Positions 25,921 to 33,588 of a DNA stretch of 64,000 nt are shown one piece after another. This DNA comes from JADKAV01 sp963818505 (GTDB taxonomy: Bacteria > Actinomycetota > Actinomycetes > S36-B12 > UBA10799): positions 186,001 to 250,000 of the forward strand of contig CAWFSJ010000001.1 of NCBI GenBank assembly GCA_963818505.1, in the 5' to 3' direction. The notes below the pieces were generated by a model that worked only from the letters and a program-made list of their open reading frames with translations, was not told where the DNA came from and made no database searches. The position numbers and the translations under genes were made by a program. Every line of letters starts with the position of its first letter. Position 1 is the first letter of the stretch.

Positions 25921-27246
25921 GTGCCGAAGGAGGAGCTCGCAGGGGATGCGCCGCCGCCGGATGACAGCCGTGAGGCAGGCCTGGTGCGGTTGGTCGTACT
26001 GTCGGCACTCGGTGGGGCTCTGACAGGTCTGGTTGGCGGCGCGTTCCGGCTCGTCCTTGCTGAGAGCTTCCGGGTGTGGCAGCAGTTCCTTGAGTGGGCA
26101 CGAGATCTCGGCGGGTGGCGAGTACTCCTTCCGGTGGCCGGTGCTGCGTTGGCAGTCGCGCTCGCACGCCTGATCGTCCGCTGGGTGCCAGAGGCCGCAG
26201 GAAGCGGTGTGCAACGCGTCGAGGCGATGATGCGCCACGAGGGTGATCCTGCGCCTTTGCGCGTCGTACCGGCGAAATTCGTCGGCGGAGCGCTTGCCCT
26301 CGGGGTCGGCATGGCCTTGGGCCGGGAGGGTCCCAGCGTCCAGATGGGTGCCTCGATCGGCGGTGGGATCGCCGCCCGTGCGGATCTGGATGACCACGAC
26401 ACGCGCACCTTGTCGGCGTCGTTGGCGGGCGCGGGCCTGGGGGTGGCGTTCAGTGCCCCTCTGGGCGGTGCGATGTTCGTCATCGAGGAACTCGCACGGG
26501 CGATTCGAACCCGCTTGCTGGTGGCGACGCTGGTGTCGGCCAGTGTTGCCCTGGCCGTCGCATACCCACTCGTGGGCAGCCGCCCCGTCTTCCCGGTTCC
26601 GCTGATCCAGGACCCGCGACTGTGGCACCTGGCCCTGTACGCCCCGCTGGGGCTGCTCGTCGGGTTCATGGGCATCTACTACAACCGGCTCGTGATCTGG
26701 AACTTGGATCTGATGGATCGACTTTCCCGGGTCCCGCCTGAGGCCCGCGCCGCGGTCATCGGTGGGCTGGTGGGCGCGCTCGGAGTGATCGCGCCGTGGT
26801 TGGTCGGTGGTGGTGAAGTGCTCGCCGACCGAGTGCTCGCCGTCGGACTGCCGCTCACAACCTTGATCGTGATTCTGGTCGTCCGCTGGTTCCTCGGGCC
26901 ACTGTCCTACGCCGCGGGGACACCTGGTGGGTTGTTCGCGCCCCTGCTGGTGGTCGGTGCCTCGATCGGCGCCATTTTCGCTGCCTCCCTGAACGCCCTT
27001 GTCCCGGCATGGGATCTGTCACCGGAGGCTTTCGCCATCGTTGGGATGTCAGCGTTCTTCGCCGCGGTGGTGAGGGCGCCGGTCACCGGTGTGATCCTCT
27101 GCGTGGAGATGACGGCAACCACCTCAGTTCTCGTACCAATGCTGCTGGCCTCTGCCTTGGCCGTGCTGGTTTGTACCTTGCGCAAGGCCCCGCCCATCTA
27201 CGAGACGCTGCGCCTGCGAATGGAGGGTCTCTCAGTGCGTGGTTGA
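25921..27246 (+). CDS. CLC-type chloride/proton antiporter
   Basis: 441 residues, GTG start. Family motifs are present: AGSGVQ (GSGIP-like, about 91-96), GREGP (about 133-137, gating Glu 135), and GGLFAPLLVVG (GxFxP, about 335). The proton-pathway glutamate is also present (VIEELAR, near 188), which favours an H+/Cl- exchanger over a channel. About ten to twelve helices span the length, and there are no C-terminal CBS domains. The first 20 residues are hydrophilic. Bacterial CLC antiporters help with acid stress. The gene is convergent with the MBL-fold gene. Confidence 0.92.
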   Translation: MPKEELAGDAPPPDDSREAGLVRLVVLSALGGALTGLVGGAFRLVLAESFRVWQQFLEWARDLGGWRVLLPVAGAALAVALARLIVRWVPEAAGSGVQRVEAMMRHEGDPAPLRVVPAKFVGGALALGVGMALGREGPSVQMGASIGGGIAARADLDDHDTRTLSASLAGAGLGVAFSAPLGGAMFVIEELARAIRTRLLVATLVSASVALAVAYPLVGSRPVFPVPLIQDPRLWHLALYAPLGLLVGFMGIYYNRLVIWNLDLMDRLSRVPPEARAAVIGGLVGALGVIAPWLVGGGEVLADRVLAVGLPLTTLIVILVVRWFLGPLSYAAGTPGGLFAPLLVVGASIGAIFAASLNALVPAWDLSPEAFAIVGMSAFFAAVVRAPVTGVILCVEMTATTSVLVPMLLASALAVLVCTLRKAPPIYETLRLRMEGLSVRG

Positions 27247-27308
27247 GGAACGCCGGCGCCGATAGCCTTGGGCGCCCGTCCGGGCAGGTCGTCCATCACG
27301 ATTCTCAC

Positions 27309-27517
27309 TTACTCGGGGAAACCTGGCGCGTGCAGAGCGGTTGTGAGGTGGGCGACGTACTGGAAGACGTTGAGACCGCCTGAGACAAGACCCTGCCCGA
27401 ACTCCCACGTTCCGGTGCTGGCCCCCGGCCCCCATCATGGCGCCAACACTCCTTGGCGGCGGCAGAGATCGTGCTGATGTTCGGCTTGGTCTGGGTCACC
27501 ATCCACGCTGTTCCCAT
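27309..27517 (-). pseudogene. Candidate small ORF with a one-base frameshift (about 69 residues if repaired)
   Basis: One minus-strand frame from an ATG at 27517 reads MGTAWMVTQTKPNISTISAA and KECWRH, with codon use like its neighbours. After the C-runs at 27422-27433 this frame turns into Ser/Thr-rich nonsense. A second frame then reads GASTGTWEFGQGLVSGG and NVFQYVAHLTTALHAPGFPE to a TAA at 27309. Adding one C to either run joins them. I do not recognise the protein. The start overlaps the 3' end of the MBL-fold gene by 22 bases. It could be chance; the good third-position GC bias in both halves argues otherwise. Confidence 0.4.
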
Positions 27518-28149
27518 TCGGCCAACGCAGGGCGCTCAGTACCCACGGTTGTGTCCCATCCGTGGCCCGGATACACCCACGTCTCATCGGGTAGAACCTC
27601 GAAGATCCGGGTTCGGACATCCCGTAGGAGTGTCTTGAAGTCCTCAGGGGCCCACGTCTTGCCGATGCCACCGGGGAACAGGCAGTCACCTGTGAACAGA
27701 TGCGGCTGACCCAGGGGGTCGTCGTACAGCAACGCGATGCTGCCCGGGGTATGCCCGACGAGGTGGATGACACGCAGCCGGCATTGACCCACTGCGATCT
27801 CGTCGCCGTCGCGGACCGTGTGGTCCACGGTCGCGCCGATCGCCGGTGCGTCGATCTCATGGGCGATGCTCGTGGCTCCCGACTCTGCGCGCACCGATTC
27901 CAGGGCGCCCCAGTGGTCGGGATGGGCATGAGTCGTCACGATGGAACGCAATCCGTCGGGGCCCACCATGTCGAGGATGTGCTCTGCATCCGCGGCCGCG
28001 TCGATGAGTACCTGATCGCCAGACTCGCGGCAGCGCAGAAGGTAGGTGTTGTTGTCCATGGGCCCGACGGACAACTTCGAGATGGTCAAGAGGCCGAGCT
28101 CATGTACGTCGGCAGGTCCGCCCATACGCGTTCGACCGGTGTATGTCAT
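27496..28149 (-). CDS. MBL-fold metallo-hydrolase (glyoxalase II-like)
   Basis: 217 residues. The metal-binding signature THAHPDHWGALE gives the HxHxDH box, followed by downstream His/Asp ligands in GHTPGSIALLYDD, FTGDCLFPGG and YPGHGWDTT. This layout fits hydroxyacylglutathione-hydrolase-like thioesterases. Actinobacteria lack glutathione, so the substrate may be a mycothiol thioester or something else; that is inference. The ATG at 28149 is preceded at seven bases by TAGATT, whose TAG is also the stop codon of the upstream DUF1275 gene. Confidence 0.9.
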   Translation of the reverse strand: MTYTGRTRMGGPADVHELGLLTISKLSVGPMDNNTYLLRCRESGDQVLIDAAADAEHILDMVGPDGLRSIVTTHAHPDHWGALESVRAESGATSIAHEIDAPAIGATVDHTVRDGDEIAVGQCRLRVIHLVGHTPGSIALLYDDPLGQPHLFTGDCLFPGGIGKTWAPEDFKTLLRDVRTRIFEVLPDETWVYPGHGWDTTVGTERPALAEWEQRGW

Positions 28150-28156
28150 GGCAGCG

Positions 28157-28162
28157 AATCTA
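28157..28162 (-). promoter_or_regulatory. Leaderless-type -10 element (TAGATT) overlapping the DUF1275 stop codon
   Basis: On the minus strand TAGATT precedes the MBL-fold ATG by seven bases. Its TAG (28160-28162) is the stop of the DUF1275 gene. Confidence 0.5.
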
Positions 28163-28870
28163 CTCCCGCGCGCCCTCGGGCGTCCGACGCGACTTGAGGT
28201 CGTTCACCACCGCCAGGGCCAGCGCAACGGCGGTGGGCGCCAAGGCGGGCAGCGTGGGCTCGTCGGAACCCAGGATCCCGGAACCCCATGCGATGGCGCC
28301 GCAGAGGAACCCGATCGTGATCATCACGGCCGAGATCACCGGCTGTCCGGTGGGCTTGCGGGCAGAGCGTGACTCGAAGACGGTGTGGACGGTCGTGAGC
28401 ACGGCACCGGTGTTGGCGGTTATCCAACCCCTGACGGCGGGAACCCTCAGGACTGCTGTGGCCAGGCCCGCGAGGGCGGTGCTGGTGATCGGCACGAGGA
28501 CCTGAGGGGGGCTGTCGAGCCACTGCCGCATCGCAGAGGTGATGAGGATCAGTACGATCATCGCGAACAGGGGAACAGCAACCTGTAGCCACTTGTACCG
28601 GCTCAGAGCCCGTTGCATCAGCGTGGCCAGCGCCACCCCGACGACCGCGCCGAGCAGGGATAGCGCGGCCAGCGCCGCGCGGGAAGGGTCCTTTGGGAGC
28701 TGGGTGCCCAGCACCACCAGGTTGCCCGCCTGGTTGGAGGTGAAGACGCCGTATTCCTCGAAGGAGTAGGCATCGATGACGCCCACCGTCCAGGCCAGGG
28801 ACAGTGCAGCCAACCAGGGACGTGCAAAGAACCGGTAGGTATCGGTGCTGTCGGGCGGAGTCTCGGCCAC
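28160..28870 (-). CDS. DUF1275 (YoaK-like) membrane protein
   Basis: 236 residues, GTG start. Six or so transmembrane helices are present. The GVIDAYSFEEYGVFTSNQAGN segment near residues 29-49 is the family hallmark (a G-x2-D-A-x-S-F with a following T-x-N-x2-N). Function is unknown across the family. TAGCGT lies six bases before the GTG, so the transcript is probably leaderless. It is divergent from uvrA, with 86 bases between their start codons that hold both promoters and two dyads. Confidence 0.88.
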   Translation of the reverse strand: MAETPPDSTDTYRFFARPWLAALSLAWTVGVIDAYSFEEYGVFTSNQAGNLVVLGTQLPKDPSRAALAALSLLGAVVGVALATLMQRALSRYKWLQVAVPLFAMIVLILITSAMRQWLDSPPQVLVPITSTALAGLATAVLRVPAVRGWITANTGAVLTTVHTVFESRSARKPTGQPVISAVMITIGFLCGAIAWGSGILGSDEPTLPALAPTAVALALAVVNDLKSRRTPEGARE

Positions 28871-28876
28871 TCCACG

Positions 28877-28882
28877 ACGCTA
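28877..28882 (-). promoter_or_regulatory. Leaderless-type -10 element (TAGCGT) of the DUF1275 gene
   Basis: On the minus strand TAGCGT is followed by six bases and then GTG at 28870. Confidence 0.55.
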
Positions 28883-28899
28883 GCGGAACGTGCACGGGC

Positions 28900-28933
28900 G
28901 TCCGCCCTTCGCGGACACCGACATGCGATGTCG
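28900..28933. promoter_or_regulatory. Two adjacent perfect dyads between the DUF1275 and uvrA promoters
   Basis: GTCCGC/GCGGAC (28900-28905 with 28911-28916, 5-base loop) is followed three bases later by CGACAT/ATGTCG (28919-28924 with 28928-28933, 3-base loop). Both lie between the two divergent -10 elements, in the place expected for an operator. Neither matches the mycobacterial LexA box. Confidence 0.4.
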
Positions 28934-28944
28934 CACCCCGCGGT

Positions 28945-28950
28945 TAGCCT
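28945..28950 (+). promoter_or_regulatory. Leaderless-type -10 element (TAGCCT) of uvrA
   Basis: TAGCCT is followed by TATGTG and then the GTG at 28957. The same hexamer at the same distance precedes uvrC. Confidence 0.6.
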
Positions 28951-28956
28951 TATGTG

Positions 28957-31797
28957 GTGCAGGATCGACTCATCGTCCGGGGTGCCCGTGAGCACAACCT
29001 GAAGGACATCCACGTCGAGTTGCCTCGTGACGCCCTCATCGTCTTCACCGGGTTGTCCGGATCCGGGAAGTCGAGCCTGGCGTTCGACACGATCTTCGCC
29101 GAGGGTCAGCGGCGCTACGTGGAGTCCCTGTCGGCGTACGCGCGGCAGTTCCTCGGTCAACTCGACAAGCCCGATGTGGACTTCATCGAAGGTCTGAGCC
29201 CGGCGGTGTCGATCGACCAGAAGTCGACCAATCGCAACCCGCGCTCGACCGTGGGCACGATCACCGAGGTCTACGACTACCTGCGCCTGCTTTACGCGCG
29301 TATCGGCCGGCCGCATTGCCCCAAGTGTGGGAAGCCAGTGTCGCGTCAGACGCCGCAGCAGATCGTTGATCAGATCCTGAAGATGCCGCAGGGCACGAGG
29401 TTCCAGGTCCTCGCCCCGGTCGTGCGCGAGCGCAAGGGCGAGTTCGTCGACCTGTTCCGCTCCCTGCAGACCCAGGGATTCGCCCGCGTGGAGGTGGACG
29501 GGCGCACGTATCCGCTGGACTCCGTGCCCAAGCTGCGCAAGCAGGTGAAGCACTCCATCTCAGTGGTGGTCGACCGGTTGGTGGCCAAACCGTCTGGCAG
29601 GCGCCGGCTGACCGACACGGTGGAGACCGCGCTGCGCCTGGGTTCCGGGGTCGTCGTGATCGACATGGTGGATCTTGCCGAGGACGACCCCGCACGGCAG
29701 GTGACGTTCAGCGAGCACCTTGCGTGCCTGGACGACGGGCTCAGCTTCGAGGAACTCGAACCGCGCAGTTTCTCGTTCAACTCCCCGTTCGGGGCGTGCG
29801 CCGAATGTGGCGGCCTGGGCACGCGGATGGAAGTGGACGCCGAACTGGTGATCCCCGATCCTGGTTTGAGCCTGGAGGACGGGGCGCTGGCGCCGATGAC
29901 CGGCGGCAGTTCCTCGGAGTACTTCCAGCGGCTCATGTCGGCCCTGGCAGACGAACTGCACTTCGACATGGCTACCCCGTTCGAGCAACTGGGAGAGGAC
30001 GTTCAGCACGTCTTGCTCCATGGCCGGGGCGAGCAGGTGGTCGTGCGCTACCGCAACCGGTACGGCCGCGAGCGAACGTACGCCACCGGGTGGGAGGGCG
30101 TGATCCCCTTCGTCGAGCGCCGTCACGCCTCCTCCGAGTCCGACAGCCAGCGGGAGCGTTTCGCCGGTTACATGCGCGACATTCCGTGCCCGGCCTGTCA
30201 CGGCGCCCGGCTCAAACCCTTGAGCCTGGCCGTGACCATCGGCGACAAGAACATCGCCGAGGTCGCGGGGATGCCGATCGCTGCCTGCAGCAGTTTCCTC
30301 GACCAACTGAGCCTCGACGACCGCGACGCCCAGATCGCAGCCCGTGTGCTCAAGGAGGTCAGCGCCCGGCTGCGGTTCCTGGTGGATGTGGGACTGCACT
30401 ACCTGACGCTGGATCGTGCGGCGGGGACCCTCGCCGGGGGTGAGGCCCAGCGGATCCGGCTGGCCACCCAGATCGGCAGCGGGCTCGTCGGGGTCCTCTA
30501 CGTGCTCGACGAGCCGAGCATCGGCCTTCACCAGCGAGACAACCACCGGCTGATCGAGACCCTGGTGCGTTTGCGCGACCTCGGCAACACGTTGATCGTC
30601 GTCGAGCATGACGAGGACACCATCAGAGCCTCGGACTGGGTCGTGGACATCGGCCCCGCCGCGGGTGAGCATGGCGGCCAGGTGGTCGTCTCCGGGCCGC
30701 TCAAGGAGTTGCTCAAGAGCAGGGACTCGATCACTGGCGCCTACCTCTCGGGTCGCAAGTCCATCGACGTACCGACCATCCGCAGAGGGGTCGACCTGGA
30801 GCGGGTGCTCACGGTGCACGACGCGCGTGAGCACAACCTGCAGAACGTCACCGTGGACTTCCCACTCGGTGTGCTGGTGGCGGTCACAGGCGTCTCGGGC
30901 TCGGGCAAGTCCACCTTGGTCAACGATGTGCTCTACACGGTGCTGGCCCGGGAACTGCATTCCGCCCGCACGGTTCCAGGCAGGCACAGGGCTGTGACCG
31001 GGGTGGAGTTGCTGGACAAAGTCGTCCACGTGGATCAGGGGCCGATCGGCCGCACGCCCCGCTCCAACCCTGCCACCTACACCGGTGTCTTCGACCACAT
31101 CCGCAGGCTCTTCGCCGAGACGGAGGAGGCGAAGATCCGCGGGTATCTGCCGGGCCGGTTCTCCTTCAACGTCAAAGGTGGCAGGTGCGAGGCGTGCAGT
31201 GGGGACGGCACGCTGCGCATCGAGATGAACTTCCTGCCGGACGTGTACGTGCCGTGTGCGCAGTGCCACGGCGCCCGCTACAACCGCGAGACGCTGGAGG
31301 TCCACTACAAGGCCAAGACCATCGCCGAGGTGCTGGACATGCCGATCGAGGAGGCCGCGAGTTTCTTCGAGGCGATCCCTGCGATCCATCGTCACCTCAA
31401 GACCCTGGTGGACGTTGGCCTGGGTTACGTGCGACTGGGACAACCCGCCCCGACTTTGTCCGGCGGTGAGGCCCAGCGCGTCAAACTGGCCAGTGAGCTC
31501 CAACGTCGTTCAACCGGACGCACTGTCTACGTGCTGGACGAGCCGACGACCGGCCTGCACTTCGAGGATGTCCGCCGACTGCTCACAGTGCTGCATTCGT
31601 TGGTCGACAAGGGCAACACCGTGATCGTGATCGAGCACAACCTCGATGTGATCAAGACCGTCGACTGGATCATCGATCTCGGTCCGGAAGGGGGTAGCGG
31701 CGGCGGCCTGATCGTCGCGCAGGGCACCCCCGAGGAGGTCGCGGCGATCCCTGACAGTCATACCGGCGCATTCCTGGCACCCATGCTCAAGCGGTAG
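28957..31797 (+). CDS. uvrA: Excinuclease ABC subunit A
   Basis: 946 residues. UvrA is the damage-recognition ATPase of nucleotide excision repair. Two ABC ATPase modules are complete: Walker [10 protein letters not shown] (about 32-40) and GVSGSGKST in the second half, with signatures LAGGEAQRI and LSGGEAQRV. The zinc modules show CPKCGKPV (first half), CPACHG, and CEACSGDG with CAQCHG (second half). The GTG at 28957 is preferred to the adjacent GTG at 28954 because it lies six bases after a TAGCCT -10 element. The gene is alone between a divergent DUF1275 gene and a Rieske gene with its own Shine-Dalgarno sequence. Confidence 0.98.
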   Translation: MQDRLIVRGAREHNLKDIHVELPRDALIVFTGLSGSGKSSLAFDTIFAEGQRRYVESLSAYARQFLGQLDKPDVDFIEGLSPAVSIDQKSTNRNPRSTVGTITEVYDYLRLLYARIGRPHCPKCGKPVSRQTPQQIVDQILKMPQGTRFQVLAPVVRERKGEFVDLFRSLQTQGFARVEVDGRTYPLDSVPKLRKQVKHSISVVVDRLVAKPSGRRRLTDTVETALRLGSGVVVIDMVDLAEDDPARQVTFSEHLACLDDGLSFEELEPRSFSFNSPFGACAECGGLGTRMEVDAELVIPDPGLSLEDGALAPMTGGSSSEYFQRLMSALADELHFDMATPFEQLGEDVQHVLLHGRGEQVVVRYRNRYGRERTYATGWEGVIPFVERRHASSESDSQRERFAGYMRDIPCPACHGARLKPLSLAVTIGDKNIAEVAGMPIAACSSFLDQLSLDDRDAQIAARVLKEVSARLRFLVDVGLHYLTLDRAAGTLAGGEAQRIRLATQIGSGLVGVLYVLDEPSIGLHQRDNHRLIETLVRLRDLGNTLIVVEHDEDTIRASDWVVDIGPAAGEHGGQVVVSGPLKELLKSRDSITGAYLSGRKSIDVPTIRRGVDLERVLTVHDAREHNLQNVTVDFPLGVLVAVTGVSGSGKSTLVNDVLYTVLARELHSARTVPGRHRAVTGVELLDKVVHVDQGPIGRTPRSNPATYTGVFDHIRRLFAETEEAKIRGYLPGRFSFNVKGGRCEACSGDGTLRIEMNFLPDVYVPCAQCHGARYNRETLEVHYKAKTIAEVLDMPIEEAASFFEAIPAIHRHLKTLVDVGLGYVRLGQPAPTLSGGEAQRVKLASELQRRSTGRTVYVLDEPTTGLHFEDVRRLLTVLHSLVDKGNTVIVIEHNLDVIKTVDWIIDLGPEGGSGGGLIVAQGTPEEVAAIPDSHTGAFLAPMLKR

Positions 31798-31870
31798 CCG
31801 GACACACGTGCGGTTGGCCGGCAGACGGGCCTGGATCACGTAGGCTAACGCCAAGCGTAAGGAGAGTCCC

Positions 31871-32314
31871 GTGGCTGATCTGACCAGACGTAACGTGTTG
31901 ACCGCAGGTGCCATCGGTGTGGCTGGGGCCGCACTGGTCGGGTGCTCGTCGGGTGATGATGCGTCCCCGGCTCCCACCGAACCGGCCAGTGCAGCGCCCG
32001 AGACGTCGCCGGCTCAGACAGGCGGGGACGTCACTGCTGTGAGCGACGTCCCTCTCGACGGCGGCGTGATCGTGGACTCCGGTCAGACGAAGATGGTCGT
32101 CACCCAGCCGACAGCCGGGGAGTACGTCGGGCTCAGCGCTGTGTGTCCCCACCAGGGGTGCCTGGTCAACCAGATCGACAACCAGGCGATCATCTGCCCG
32201 TGCCACGGTTCGCAGTTCTCGATCACTGATGGTTCGGTGATCCAGGGTCCGGCCACAACAGGTCTGGAACCCATCCCCGTCAAGGTCTCGGGCGACCAGA
32301 TCGTTCTTGGCTGA
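31871..32314 (+). CDS. Tat-exported Rieske [2Fe-2S] lipoprotein
   Basis: 147 residues, GTG start with AAGGAGAG upstream (31858-31865). The N-terminus TRRNVLTAGAIGVAGAALVGC combines a twin-arginine motif with a lipobox (ALVGC, Cys 25), so the mature protein is a lipid-anchored, pre-folded cluster protein outside the membrane. A Ser/Pro/Ala-rich linker follows. The Rieske motifs are CPHQGC and CPCHGSQF. Small size and isolation from cytochrome bc genes indicate a stand-alone electron carrier; its partner is unknown. The next gene begins 11 bases downstream. Confidence 0.9.
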   Translation: MADLTRRNVLTAGAIGVAGAALVGCSSGDDASPAPTEPASAAPETSPAQTGGDVTAVSDVPLDGGVIVDSGQTKMVVTQPTAGEYVGLSAVCPHQGCLVNQIDNQAIICPCHGSQFSITDGSVIQGPATTGLEPIPVKVSGDQIVLG

Positions 32315-32325
32315 CCTGAGTTGAT

Positions 32326-32964
32326 GTGAGCGGACACGACGAGGAGCCCCTGTCGCAGAGGCTGCCCACGATCCTGGGCGGGGTGCTAGCCACTCTTGCG
32401 ATGGTCGTGGCGGGGCTATGGATCAGCGGCAAGGCGGGTTTGCCGTCTCCGCAAGCCGTTCTGTCCCTGGCCAATCCTCTGTCCGACCCTGTGCTGGAGG
32501 GCCCCGTTTACGCGATCGGGGACTCGGTCATGCTGGGCGCCAAGACCTGTCTGGCGAACACGGACGTCCACGTCCACGCTCAGGAGAACCGCACCATGCG
32601 CGAGGGTGCTGCGCGGGTGGAGACCCGAGTGGCGAAGGACCGTCTGCCACCGCGCGTTGTGGTGGCTTTGGGCACCAACGGCCCCTTCGGGTACAAGGTG
32701 CTGGACCGGATCATGCGGGCAGCAGGCCCCGATCGGGCGGTGTACTGGATGACGATCGAACTACCCGAGATCGACCGGTACGCCTACGAGGATCCTGTGA
32801 ACCAGAGATTGAGGGCCATGCCCGGGCGCTGGCCGAACGCCCATGTCATCGACTGGAACGCCAGTGTCCTGGCCACTGGCTTGTATCCCGACGGGATCCA
32901 TCTGAACCCGGTTGGTTGCCAGGCCTACGCGAACCTGATCCTGCAGGGGGTCGAGAAGGGCTGA
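32326..32964 (+). CDS. Membrane-anchored SGNH/GDSL hydrolase
   Basis: 212 residues, GTG start. One transmembrane helix (about residues 14-34) is followed by an extracytoplasmic SGNH domain. Block I is YAIGDSVMLGA (Ser nucleophile), block III ALGTNGPFG (Asn), and block V LYPDGIHLNPVG (Asp/His). This resembles the SGNH half of OafA-type acyltransferases, but without the acyltransferase membrane part. It could remove or transfer acyl groups on surface glycans made by the envelope genes at the left of the window; that link is inference. Confidence 0.85.
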   Translation: MSGHDEEPLSQRLPTILGGVLATLAMVVAGLWISGKAGLPSPQAVLSLANPLSDPVLEGPVYAIGDSVMLGAKTCLANTDVHVHAQENRTMREGAARVETRVAKDRLPPRVVVALGTNGPFGYKVLDRIMRAAGPDRAVYWMTIELPEIDRYAYEDPVNQRLRAMPGRWPNAHVIDWNASVLATGLYPDGIHLNPVGCQAYANLILQGVEKG

Positions 32965-32985
32965 AGCCCGGTCGAAATAGTTGCC

Positions 32986-33555
32986 TCAGCGCCCCGAGAC
33001 CAACAAGGAGCGCACGGCCTGCGCGATCATGCGGCCCCGGATCTCGTAACCAGCCGCCGTGAGGTGGATGCGGTCGGAGGCCAGCAGGGCGGGGTTGGTC
33101 CGGATGTACTGGTCCCAGCGCAGCACCGAGAGTTGTGACGAACTGGCGTCCAGCCTGCTCAGCATCGTGTTGACCTTCGCGTACGCCGGGGAGCGCCAAA
33201 CCGAAACCCAGAGAACCGGCCGGTGTCCGGCGCGCTTGAGTACGGTGCGCACGTGCTGACGCATGGCTGAGGGGCTGGGGGCGTCATTGGTCCCGAGGGC
33301 CACGACCCAGACCGACGCGTTGCGTCCAGCGCTCAGTCGACTGATGCCGGTGGGCGTGTTGCGGCCCACCTGAGCGTCGACGGTGATCTGGCGGAAGTCG
33401 GCGCGCAGATGGCGTTTGATTGCGGCCGAGGAGCCAACGGTCAGTGAGTCGCCTTCGACGAACAGCGAATCGGCGCTCGCCGGAACTGCTGCCGTCAGAC
33501 CCACCACTGCGCTCGCGGCCATGGCCACGGCAGCGGCTATGAGCGTAAGTCGCAC
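32986..33555 (-). CDS. Secreted SGNH/GDSL hydrolase
   Basis: 189 residues, GTG start. A Sec signal peptide (residues 1-28, ending AVPASA-DS) precedes the SGNH domain. Blocks are FVEGDSLTVG, ALGTNDAPS and SDRIHLTAAGY. It converges with the anchored SGNH gene at 32326, only 21 bases apart, so the pair is probably an inverted duplication or functional partners. The substrate is not predictable. No good -10 or Shine-Dalgarno sequence was seen before the GTG. Confidence 0.85.
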   Translation of the reverse strand: MRLTLIAAAVAMAASAVVGLTAAVPASADSLFVEGDSLTVGSSAAIKRHLRADFRQITVDAQVGRNTPTGISRLSAGRNASVWVVALGTNDAPSPSAMRQHVRTVLKRAGHRPVLWVSVWRSPAYAKVNTMLSRLDASSSQLSVLRWDQYIRTNPALLASDRIHLTAAGYEIRGRMIAQAVRSLLVSGR

Positions 33556-33576
33556 GACGTTTGTCCCTCACTGTCC

Positions 33577-33582
33577 TAGCCT
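33577..33582 (+). promoter_or_regulatory. Leaderless-type -10 element (TAGCCT) of uvrC
   Basis: TAGCCT, then six bases, then GTG at 33589. Hexamer and spacing are identical to the uvrA element. Confidence 0.6.
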
Positions 33583-33588
33583 GTTGAT

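Noticed and set aside
29560..31503. 647-codon minus-strand open frame across uvrA
   Set aside because: It is a shadow of uvrA caused by codon bias; repeated His/Asp/Gln-rich sequence without domains.
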